DNA from: Flammeovirgaceae bacterium UBA2338
Lineage (GTDB): Bacteria; Bacteroidota; Bacteroidia; Cytophagales; Cyclobacteriaceae
Length of the DNA stretch: 64,000 bases
NCBI GenBank assembly: GCA_002344795.1
Contig: DDUM01000007.1
Coordinates: forward strand, 1 to 64,000
Direction of reading: 5' to 3'
In this document: positions 24,180 through 32,253 of the stretch, in pieces
Layout: each line of letters starts with the position of its first letter
Numbering within the stretch: the stretch's first letter is position 1
Program-made: the position numbers and the translations under genes
The notes under the pieces: generated by a model
Told to the model about the DNA's origin: nothing
What the model saw: only the letters and a program-made list of their open reading frames with translations
Databases searched by the model: none

Positions 24180-26996
24180 TCAGTTGTTTTTAGGTGTTGT
24201 CGTTTTACTTTTTCTTTTACCATTTCCGGCACCACCCATCGCACTCATGCCAGAGGCAGCTCCCATCAAGGCAGTTCCGGATTGATGGCGATTTAATGCA
24301 GCATTGGTAAAAATACGCAATCCTAATTCAGGTCGATAGCCGTGAATTTCCTTCACATCTAATGCCTGGAGAAAATCAAGGATTTCTTTGGTCATCACCT
24401 GACCGGGTACCAACACAGGGAAACCCGGAGGGTATGGAATTATAAATGCAGAGGAAACCAAATGCCTTCCTTCTTCCATTAACTTTTTGCAGTCAGAAAG
24501 TTTTACATACTCGCATTTTTTTTCCTGATAGGCGAGAAAATAAGCTTCCCTCATTCTTCCTCCAGGAATGCCAGCCACAGCACGGAAGGAGTCGTGAAAA
24601 TAACTGAAATCGGGAAGGGGCGGAGCCTGCTCTGTAAGGGAGTAAATTTTATCTTGAAGAATTCTGTTCTCCTCGGGATTTAACGCATCGAACTGAAGGT
24701 CTATTTGATCTGCAATTTTTAATAGCGCACTTATTAAATAACTCACCGAACTTCTTGTGGTACCAATGTTGGTCATAAACAACACTGAATTTCTTGAAGT
24801 CTTGTTGATTTGGATATGGAATTGATCCATCAGGTATTTGTTCTTGAAGGTGTCACCATCCACTCCGGTATTACCAATATGCAAATTGATCTTAGTAGGA
24901 TCTAGTACGAAATCATCTGAGGCCCAGGAATCCTCCAAACGTTGCCATCCGTTGTCGGGATGATAATACTCTGTAAGGCCAGATTGGCGATACTGATCGG
25001 GTATTATGTCCTTAATAGTAAGGATTTTGAAATACTTTCGAAGCTTTGGATGATCATTGATCTTTGCGCGCAAGAGCATTGCCATCTCGATACTTTTTTC
25101 CACTAATTCATATCCTTCAAAGGAAACTTGTCTCCTGCCCACATCCAGCGAAGCCAGAATCTGATAATTGGCTGAGGTAGAAGTGTGTGTCATGTACGCT
25201 TCATGAAATGAGGTCTCTGCCTTACGCTCAAACTCCTCATCATAAATGTGGATCATCGATCCTTGCCTAAAAGAAGAAAGTGTTTTGTGTGTAGACTGTG
25301 TGGAGTAAACCCTGATCTTCACCAGCTCAGGGTTGGGCATTTTAGGAGTAACATCACCACCTTTTTCCTTTAAGTCTGCCAGATGGCTTTTATACTGTTC
25401 TTTGTATTCATCGGTTTTGTATTTCTTACAAAGTTTATTGGCTACGTACATGGCCGTTCTTTGCCTGAAGGTATGGGTGAAAGCAGCAAAACCAAACCAC
25501 GCTTCATCCCATAAAAAAATCATGTCTGGTTTGATGGCGAGCACTTCCTCCATCACCTTTTCAACATTATAGACTAACCCGTCAAAGGTACAATTGGTGA
25601 GGATTAGCATCTTCACATGTTCGAGCCTTCCGCCTTTTTTGAGAGTGTGAAGTCTTCCTGTGATTTCTGTCAACGGCACTGCGCCATACATCGAATATTT
25701 TTGCAGTGGATAAGAATCCAAATAAGTAACATAAGCACCTGCCAGCACCATAGCGTAATGATGCGACTTGTGGCAGTCCCGATCTATAAGCACAACATCG
25801 CCCGGCTCTACCAATGCCTGCAAAACAATTTTATTGGAAGTGGAAGTACCATTGGTGGCAAAGTACGTGCGCTTGGAACCGAATGCTTTTGCGGCCAATT
25901 CTTGCGCTTTCTTTAATGGCCCGGTTGGCTGAAGTAAGGAATCTAACCCACCTGTGGTGGAGGAGGTCTCAGCCAAAAACAAGTTTCTTCCATAGAATTC
26001 TCCGAAATCGTCAATCCAGTTTGATTTGAATATGGAGTTACCTCTGGAGATTGGCATGGCGTGAAAAACCCCGGTAGGTTTTTGACTGTATTCTTTCAAT
26101 GCGGTATAAAAAGGTGTTTCAAATCGATCTTTGATTCCACTTATAATAGTGAGGTGCAATTCCTGTGCATCTTCTTTTCTGTAAAATATGCGTTTGAATA
26201 TTTTTAATGCAGTATCGGGTAGACTATTCACTGCATTGTCTGTGACATAATAGATATCTAGTTCAGGCCGGAGCATTCGGATGGCCTGACCGAGCAGAAT
26301 GCCCATTTCATACTCCTGCACGTCCTCGTGATTTTCTTTGAACAGATGGCTGACAAATGGTTTTAAAATTCCATTTATATTTTTTGATTTAAAAGGAATC
26401 TCATAACGGATAACACAGGCTTGAATATTAGGGTTAGCCATCAATGCAACTAAAGTGTCTTGAAAAGATTTTGCATAAACCAACTGATATACAAAAGTAT
26501 CCTTTGGGCCTCGTACATCAGTAAGTTTTTTGGTGATGACCTGTTCTTCTCGTGAGGTAAGATTATCCACAAAAAGCACTTCGAAATACCTCCGTTTTAT
26601 TTTAGAATCCTGTAGCTGTTTATTCCCCTTTCCTTTTAACAATGTGGCAAACGAAAATACTTCTGCGTCATTCCTGTAATCCTCGCTTACCAGTAATCTT
26701 AATATTTCCTTTATGGTGTTCTTGAGTATCTGAAATTCATCATGTTTCAAAAAATCATTAATCACATTTATTGTAGCTACACCAGGGAATGCAAAGTACT
26801 GTTCTACTTCAAGAAGTGTTTTGATGAGTTTGGTCATTTGCGCCTTGTATTCCTCTTTATCTTCTTTGTCTTGTTTACGGGCAAGCACATAAGCCTTTAG
26901 CTTTAATTCGGTCCATAGCTCCGTCCGCAGTTGACCGATATTATAGAAATGCCCTGTGAGTAAGTTTTTCTCCTTTATTTGACGCGACTCTTTCAT
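24180..26996 (-). CDS. Long PLP-dependent Orn/Lys/Arg-type decarboxylase
   Basis: The 938-residue enzyme belongs to fold-type I basic amino acid decarboxylases. PLP binds Lys571 in STHKTLSSFRQG. ATNGTSTSNK, DRDCHKSHHYAM and LWDEAWFGF are the other family blocks, and the C-terminal domain contains PYPPGFPVLVPG. Known lysine, ornithine and arginine decarboxylases have about 710-760 residues. Here about 180 extra residues lie mainly at the N terminus, which is largely helical and charged. A Gly/Met-rich tail ends in Lys-rich residues. It converts a basic amino acid to a diamine or agmatine, and which one is unclear. A hairpin lies in its leader, and the neighbours suggest that the amine is further processed. 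Confidence 0.85.
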   Translation of the reverse strand: MKESRQIKEKNLLTGHFYNIGQLRTELWTELKLKAYVLARKQDKEDKEEYKAQMTKLIKTLLEVEQYFAFPGVATINVINDFLKHDEFQILKNTIKEILRLLVSEDYRNDAEVFSFATLLKGKGNKQLQDSKIKRRYFEVLFVDNLTSREEQVITKKLTDVRGPKDTFVYQLVYAKSFQDTLVALMANPNIQACVIRYEIPFKSKNINGILKPFVSHLFKENHEDVQEYEMGILLGQAIRMLRPELDIYYVTDNAVNSLPDTALKIFKRIFYRKEDAQELHLTIISGIKDRFETPFYTALKEYSQKPTGVFHAMPISRGNSIFKSNWIDDFGEFYGRNLFLAETSSTTGGLDSLLQPTGPLKKAQELAAKAFGSKRTYFATNGTSTSNKIVLQALVEPGDVVLIDRDCHKSHHYAMVLAGAYVTYLDSYPLQKYSMYGAVPLTEITGRLHTLKKGGRLEHVKMLILTNCTFDGLVYNVEKVMEEVLAIKPDMIFLWDEAWFGFAAFTHTFRQRTAMYVANKLCKKYKTDEYKEQYKSHLADLKEKGGDVTPKMPNPELVKIRVYSTQSTHKTLSSFRQGSMIHIYDEEFERKAETSFHEAYMTHTSTSANYQILASLDVGRRQVSFEGYELVEKSIEMAMLLRAKINDHPKLRKYFKILTIKDIIPDQYRQSGLTEYYHPDNGWQRLEDSWASDDFVLDPTKINLHIGNTGVDGDTFKNKYLMDQFHIQINKTSRNSVLFMTNIGTTRSSVSYLISALLKIADQIDLQFDALNPEENRILQDKIYSLTEQAPPLPDFSYFHDSFRAVAGIPGGRMREAYFLAYQEKKCEYVKLSDCKKLMEEGRHLVSSAFIIPYPPGFPVLVPGQVMTKEILDFLQALDVKEIHGYRPELGLRIFTNAALNRHQSGTALMGAASGMSAMGGAGNGKRKSKTTTPKNN

Positions 26997-27035
26997 GTGT
27001 TAATAATTATTTTTTAGTTGGTACAAGCCTGAATT

Positions 27036-27059
27036 CCTTCGCGCATATAGGCGCGAAGG
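27036..27059 (-). promoter_or_regulatory. Leader hairpin upstream of the decarboxylase
   Basis: CCTTCGCGC and GCGCGAAGG form a perfect 9-bp GC-rich stem with a 6-nt loop, 39 nt before the decarboxylase ATG. No T run follows in the direction of transcription. It is strikingly GC-rich for its surroundings. It may be a 5' UTR control element or the 3' end of the upstream VOC transcript. Confidence 0.5.
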
Positions 27060-27253
27060 CATGGAACCTCCGAGCAGATTGTCATCCTTTTGGATAAACA
27101 GGGTGGATGGAGATTTCATAATACATAGATTGATACCACAGGATATAAACACCCAAAGGCAGAATATATCCTTACTAATATTGTTAATACTGTTTGCTTT
27201 TACCCAGCTAGAGGGTCTCTTATAAAGCTAAATTCTTGCGAGAAGATTAGCAA

Positions 27254-27664
27254 TTAATTTTTTGAATGAAGGGCCAGTCTGTTCCCTTCTGTATCCATAA
27301 ACAATGCGAAGTGACCTACCGCATCGTTGATTAATGTTTTACTCATAATGATACGACCCCCTGCTTCTTCGATTTTGTTGAGTACGATATTCAGGTCTTT
27401 GCCTCCATTGAGGTATACCAGGGGGCCTGTGGTGTTAGGTGTACAACCTTCTCCGGCTACAACGGCACCACCAATTCCTCTTTTGGCTGGAAAAAAAGCC
27501 ATAGAGTAACCGTTTATTTCGGTTACATCCATGGTGATGTTGTATACCTGATTGTAAAATGATACAGCACGTTCAAAATTGTAAGCGGGGATTTCAAACC
27601 AATTGACATAATGCTTTAGGTTCATTGGTTTCTCTTTCTTCACATGTTTTACTGATGCTTTCAT
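27254..27664 (-). CDS. VOC (glyoxalase/bleomycin resistance) family protein
   Basis: This 136-residue protein has the vicinal-oxygen-chelate fold: two beta-alpha-beta-beta-beta units visible from NWFEIPAYNFERAVSFYNQVYNI to FALFMDTEGNRLALH. The family includes glyoxalase I, dioxygenases and stress proteins, and this small subgroup has no known substrate. An internal ATG 13 codons downstream (MNLKHYVNW) matches the usual family start better and could be the true one. It sits 28 bp after the amidase gene and is probably co-transcribed with the aminotransferase. Confidence 0.8.
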   Translation of the reverse strand: MKASVKHVKKEKPMNLKHYVNWFEIPAYNFERAVSFYNQVYNITMDVTEINGYSMAFFPAKRGIGGAVVAGEGCTPNTTGPLVYLNGGKDLNIVLNKIEEAGGRIIMSKTLINDAVGHFALFMDTEGNRLALHSKN

Positions 27665-27692
27665 GGCCTCTTTCTTTAGGTTTATACTAATA

Positions 27693-28622
27693 TCATATCT
27701 TAAGTTTGTTCATCCAGCTTTGCAATACAGTTGGTTCTTCAACGTTCGTTTGCAGCACCTCTGTTATTTGTTCAAATCGAGTGGGTTTGTGTAGCTTGCC
27801 CAGCGAATTGAGGTAGGGCAGTTGAGCCCCTTGCTGGTAGATATCAAATTGAATGTTTCTATCTCTAAAACTTTTGAGCGGCTGTCCAAGGCGCAGCACC
27901 CCCATCTCTCTGCTCCGCTTTACCCTTTCAATGTCAATCTCAATTGGAATGAGTTCTTCTCCTGTACTTGCCTGATGCAACACACGTCCATCTGGCCCAC
28001 AGACAATAGAACGTCCGGTTCCTCCGTCTCCTAACCCATTGATATCAAAAATGAAACATTGATTGATGGCTGCAGTGGCCTGAACCAATGATAACTCAAT
28101 GTCCCGGTCAATTGTAGCGGTAAGGGTAGGATGAAGAATAACATCAACTCCGTTTACAGCAAGCGTGCGTGAAGTTTCGGGAAACCACATATCGTAGCAA
28201 ATGGTCAATCCAAACTTTCCCACTTTAGGTACATCCCACATTAAAAATTCATCTCCTCCGGTAACACCCACCTCGTAGGGGTAAAAAGGAAACATTTTAT
28301 TGTACCTTCCTACAACCTCACCTTGTGGGTTGATGACACTCGCAGTGTTATATACCTGGGCGTTCTTTTTTTGAAACATGGTGCCAGGGATTAACCAGAT
28401 ACCGTACCGTTTCGCGATGTCGCAAAATTCTTTTTCCGTTTCATTTGGAAACTCCATGGCATTGTAAGTGAGTGGACCAAGTGGACATAATTCACTAAAC
28501 ATGATCATCTGCACCCATGGGTATACCGACATCATCACATCTATTTTATGTTTCATGATAGGCACATTGTTGAGGCCGGCCGAAACATGCATTTGAATTC
28601 CTGCTATTGAGAATGGGGTCAT
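27693..28622 (-). CDS. Nitrilase-superfamily carbon-nitrogen hydrolase
   Basis: This 309-residue amidase carries the complete catalytic triad Glu44 (FSELCP), Lys109 (YNKMFPF) and Cys142 (ICYDMWFPE). The superfamily hydrolyses amides and nitriles. Members include N-carbamoylputrescine amidase and 5-aminovaleramidase (DavA), both in amine catabolism. Its start overlaps the aminotransferase stop by one base, so the two proteins are translationally coupled and probably act in sequence, for example amide to amino acid followed by transamination. The specific substrate is unknown. Confidence 0.85.
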   Translation of the reverse strand: MTPFSIAGIQMHVSAGLNNVPIMKHKIDVMMSVYPWVQMIMFSELCPLGPLTYNAMEFPNETEKEFCDIAKRYGIWLIPGTMFQKKNAQVYNTASVINPQGEVVGRYNKMFPFYPYEVGVTGGDEFLMWDVPKVGKFGLTICYDMWFPETSRTLAVNGVDVILHPTLTATIDRDIELSLVQATAAINQCFIFDINGLGDGGTGRSIVCGPDGRVLHQASTGEELIPIEIDIERVKRSREMGVLRLGQPLKSFRDRNIQFDIYQQGAQLPYLNSLGKLHKPTRFEQITEVLQTNVEEPTVLQSWMNKLKI

Positions 28623-29962
28623 TAGTTAGTAATTTTTAAAAGTTCCTCCTCAATTATATCAAGTCCCTTGTTCAACAATTCATCAGAGATGACCAGTGGA
28701 CTTAAAATTCGGATTACGTTTTTGTTAGTGCCTGCGCTTAATAATATGAGTCCACGCTTTAGACAGGCTTTGGTAAGTTGGGTCACAGTTTCAGAATCGG
28801 GCATGCCCGGGTCGTTGTTTTCAACAAATTCAATGGCCTGCATGGCACCTAATGAACGGATATCACCTATAGCGGAACACTTTTCCTTTAATTTGTGAAA
28901 GCGATCACTTACTATCTTACCTATTTTTTGAGCTCTTCCGTTGAGATCAATTTCTTCCATGTATTTAATGGTAGCCAGGGCTGCTGCACAACATACAGGG
29001 TTGCCGAGGTAAGTTCCTCCAATGGTACCTACTGCGGCTGCATCCATTACTTCCTGCTTACCAATCACAGCTCCTATCGGCATTCCTGATCCCATAGATT
29101 TGGCCCAGGTTGAAATATCAGGGGTGACACCAAAGTGTTCGTGGGCACCCCATTTCCCTGTACGGCAAAAGCCACTCTGTACCTCATCAAAAATCAGCAT
29201 AATGCCAAACTGATCACAAAACTCGCGCAGTCCTTCTACATATCGTTTGGGAGCTATATTAAATCCACCTTCACCCTGCACCAGTTCTATAACTATAGCA
29301 GCAATATTATCCGGATCCACTAAACTGTGAGTAGCGTCATATAGCTTCAGCAGTTCTTGTTCTGCAAAGTCGTTCTCGCTCAGACCTTTTCCCTCATGGT
29401 AAAAATTTGGGAAAGGGAGCCTGTACACTTCTGGGGCAAATGGCCCGCAGTTGATTTTGTAATTGATCTTAGATGTAAGAGTCATGGCCATCATGGAACG
29501 ACCATGGAAGGCTTCACTGTAACAAAGCACAGCAGAGCGTTTTGTAGCCTGACGCGCTATTTTGATGGCATTTTCAATTGATTCTGCTCCTGTATTGGTA
29601 AGCATCACCTTTGTTTTGTCTCCATGGGGGAACAGACTTACCAGCTTTTCACTTAATTCCATGTAAAGCTCATAGGTAGAAATATTGAAACAGGCATGAA
29701 TAAGCTTCTCAGCCTGCTCCTGAATGGCCTTAACAACAGGGGGAGGGCAATGACCAGCATTGAGCACCCCTATACCTCCTCCAAAATCGATCAATTCATT
29801 TCCATTCGCATCAATAATAGTTGCGCCATGGGCACTTACAGCTGAAGAAGGGACAAAAACACTTACACCGTTGGCAACAACGGCTTTTCTTCTTTCAATG
29901 AATGATTTTGTTTTATCAAAATCAAGTTCCTTAGTCTTTGAGTTGCTTGTTGCACTTTGCAT
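28622..29962 (-). CDS. Class III omega-aminotransferase (GabT/DavT-like)
   Basis: This 446-residue PLP enzyme has the class III blocks GGGIGVLNAGHCPP, TGAESIENAIKIAR, FDEVQSGFCRTGKW (Asp259) and the PLP lysine Lys288 in TWAKSMGSGMPIGAV. The family transfers the terminal amino group of 4-aminobutyrate, 5-aminovalerate, putrescine or similar compounds to 2-oxoglutarate. It is closest in feel to GabT/DavT, although sequence alone does not separate these. It is the first gene of the amine cluster and has a good -7 box upstream. Confidence 0.85.
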   Translation of the reverse strand: MQSATSNSKTKELDFDKTKSFIERRKAVVANGVSVFVPSSAVSAHGATIIDANGNELIDFGGGIGVLNAGHCPPPVVKAIQEQAEKLIHACFNISTYELYMELSEKLVSLFPHGDKTKVMLTNTGAESIENAIKIARQATKRSAVLCYSEAFHGRSMMAMTLTSKINYKINCGPFAPEVYRLPFPNFYHEGKGLSENDFAEQELLKLYDATHSLVDPDNIAAIVIELVQGEGGFNIAPKRYVEGLREFCDQFGIMLIFDEVQSGFCRTGKWGAHEHFGVTPDISTWAKSMGSGMPIGAVIGKQEVMDAAAVGTIGGTYLGNPVCCAAALATIKYMEEIDLNGRAQKIGKIVSDRFHKLKEKCSAIGDIRSLGAMQAIEFVENNDPGMPDSETVTQLTKACLKRGLILLSAGTNKNVIRILSPLVISDELLNKGLDIIEEELLKITN

Positions 29963-30026
29963 ATTTTGTTTACACTATTTATAATAAAACGATTTGAAAG
30001 GCATTCATAAAATAACAAATGCGGGT

Positions 30027-30034
30027 CAAAGGTA
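30027..30034 (-). promoter_or_regulatory. -7 box of the aminotransferase operon
   Basis: Read on the minus strand the sequence is TACCTTTG, an exact match to TAnnTTTG, about 65 nt before the start codon. A clear TTG at the -33 position is missing, so the promoter may need an activator. Confidence 0.45.
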
Positions 30035-30928
30035 TTTATAATTCTGAATCGCTTAATAAATATTATTAGGCGTAAGTTTTCCTATCAATGTTATACTTAA
30101 AATTTGAGATTCGAGTTAAGCAACACCTCAGGATAGGAGAGGCATTGGAGTTAAAACATTATTAACCGTATCACCATTAGCTCTTAATATAGTACATTTT
30201 TGGCTGAAATCCCAGTTTTACACCGAATATCCCGCTTTTAGGTTCTAAATCGGGTCATGTCGAAACGCTCCGGCATACAACCATGAAGCTATGATGGCCA
30301 ACTTCGGATGTTGAATACACACACCATTCCGTTTGTTCTTTTCTATTTTTCTTTTGGCAGCAAATCAAAAATCGATTCCATTCAAGTCAATAAGGAGATA
30401 AAATAATTCTTTTTTCAAAGCGGTGAAAATTACCCCAACGAAAAATTGTAGCCAATTAATAAAATAGAACCCATACAATAAAAAATACTTTTTTTGATGT
30501 TTTGGAGAGGTGAAAGGTAATCGCGTTTGTAAAAAAATAAGTTGAAGTAAGACTTAAAGGGATAATAAAGTAGGAAGTGCTGATCTATTGTGTGACCGCA
30601 GATCATAAATATTTTACCACTCCTGTACATGAAGAAAAATACGATTAACATTCAAAACGAATGAGGTAAAGCAGTTTTATAGGATTTTATTGATCGATGA
30701 CCTATGCCAGACCGTGGTTAATCTGGTTAATCCCTAGCCGTAAAATGATGGGAATGAGAGCAGTACGAGCTTAATCGAACGATGTACGAGGAGGCATAAT
30801 CTCACTATTTAAATTGATTCTAAATTACGCATTTCTATAAAAATTTTGTTTGATAGTTGAATGGGATTTCGGGGCACTGCAGAAGTATCGCTAGTGTTCA
30901 AAATAATACCCTCAAGCTCAAAATTAAA

Positions 30929-30959
30929 TTTGAAATAATGCATTACGAGTGTAGATTTG
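30929..30959 (+). promoter_or_regulatory. Promoter of the act-cox respiratory operon
   Basis: TAGATTTG at 30952-30959 matches the -7 element TAnnTTTG, and TTTG at 30929-30932 lies 19 nt upstream as the -33 element. The predicted start leaves a leader of about 30 nt before actA. This is the best promoter in the window. Confidence 0.65.
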
Positions 30960-30998
30960 TGCACCTCCGAATAAAACCGGACACCTAAACGAATCACG

Positions 30999-32222
30999 AT
31001 GACGCACCAAATCTCTGGTTTATTTAAGAATCTTATTACGGCTCTTTTTATCGTATTAAGTCTTACTTCTTTTTCTCAAGATATTTCTTCTGATGCTGGC
31101 GTAATTACACAAGGGGAGACCCTTTTTAATTCCAACTGTAAGGCTTGCCATCGGGTAGATCAAAAGTTAATTGGCCCGGCACTCGCAGGCATAGAAGATC
31201 GAGCTCCCTCCATAGATTGGATCAAGGAGTTCGTCCGCAACTCTTCAAAGTTAATTGCCAGCGGAGATGAGTATGCCAACAAAGTATACGAAGAAAGTGG
31301 CAAAATACTGATGACATCGTTTACCTCGTTATCAGATGATCAGATCATGTCGATCCTGGCTTATGTAAAAGCAGAAGCTGAGAAGCCGGAGGAAGTTGCA
31401 ACTGTTGCTGATGGAGGAGGCACTGGAAGTGGAGATGGTGTACCGCCCACATACCTTAATGCCATATTAGTAGGCATGATTGTCATCTTGGTATTGTTAC
31501 TAGTTATCCTTGGTCTCATTATAAGTTCGCTCAAGCGTTACCTGGATCAAAAAGATTTAACCGAAGAGGACAGAGAGGTAGTTCACTCACCCTTTACTTT
31601 TAGTTCAATTGTTCAGAGTACTGGCTTTATTTTCATTGTCGTTTTCCTGGTAGCTTCCATATCATTCAAAACGGTTATTGATGGTTTGTACACGATAGGT
31701 GTGCAGCAGGGCTATGCACCCAAGCAACCCATAGCGTTCTCACACAAGGTGCATGCTGGAGAATACGAAATTGACTGTCAGTACTGTCATACCGGGGCAA
31801 TAAAGGGTCGCAGTGCCAATATTCCCTCACCTAATATATGTATGAACTGCCATACACAGATTCGCAGCGGAACCAATACAGGTGAGACTGAAATCGCCAA
31901 AATTGTATCGGCAATAGAGACTAACCGACCTATTGAATGGGTTCGTGTTCATAACCTACCCGACCTGGCTTATTTCAACCACTCACAACACGTAAATGTT
32001 GGAGGCATTGAGTGCCAGACCTGCCATGGCCCGATTGAAGAAATGGATGTTGTAAAGCAGTATTCATTGCTCACCATGGGATGGTGTATTGATTGCCATC
32101 GTACTACAGATTTAAACACCAAAGGCAATGAGTATTATGATAATCTTCTTGAGTTGCATAATAACAATGCAATGAAAGTGGAAGACATTGGTGGATTAGA
32201 ATGTGCAAAGTGTCATTATTAA
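30999..32222 (+). CDS. actA: Alternative complex III subunit A, hexaheme cytochrome c
   Basis: The 407-residue protein has a Sec signal and then a monoheme cytochrome c domain with CKACH at 47-51. A low-complexity Gly linker and a membrane helix (about 153-178) follow, then a second helix (about 200-225). The C-terminal pentaheme domain has CxxCH at 260-264, 281-285, 339-343, 363-367 and 402-406. The pentaheme part is the known ActA, which relays electrons from quinol oxidation by the complex. The N-terminal monoheme domain raises the heme count to six. It ends with CAKCHY, as ActA proteins do. It is first in the operon, after a strong promoter. Confidence 0.92.
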   Translation: MTHQISGLFKNLITALFIVLSLTSFSQDISSDAGVITQGETLFNSNCKACHRVDQKLIGPALAGIEDRAPSIDWIKEFVRNSSKLIASGDEYANKVYEESGKILMTSFTSLSDDQIMSILAYVKAEAEKPEEVATVADGGGTGSGDGVPPTYLNAILVGMIVILVLLLVILGLIISSLKRYLDQKDLTEEDREVVHSPFTFSSIVQSTGFIFIVVFLVASISFKTVIDGLYTIGVQQGYAPKQPIAFSHKVHAGEYEIDCQYCHTGAIKGRSANIPSPNICMNCHTQIRSGTNTGETEIAKIVSAIETNRPIEWVRVHNLPDLAYFNHSQHVNVGGIECQTCHGPIEEMDVVKQYSLLTMGWCIDCHRTTDLNTKGNEYYDNLLELHNNNAMKVEDIGGLECAKCHY

Positions 32223-32253
32223 TATAGACTCTATATTTTGGATTAGAATAAGT

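Larger units (their letters stand above)
29963..30998. other. 1-kb gene-free region
   Basis: No convincing ORF is present. The few short frames have poor composition and no motifs. It holds the minus-strand promoter of the aminotransferase near 30030 and the plus-strand promoter of the respiratory operon near 30945. A tandem direct repeat TGGTTAATC x2 at 30715-30732 could be a regulator site. Most of the middle is AT-rich and unexplained. Confidence 0.6.

Noticed and set aside
30430..30651. A 73-codon minus-strand frame in the large gap
   Set aside because: It is rich in Phe and Tyr from AT-rich DNA, without motif, start context or neighbour support.
30809..30997. A 62-codon minus-strand frame before actA
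   Set aside because: It overlaps the clear promoter of the respiratory operon and shows no protein-like features.
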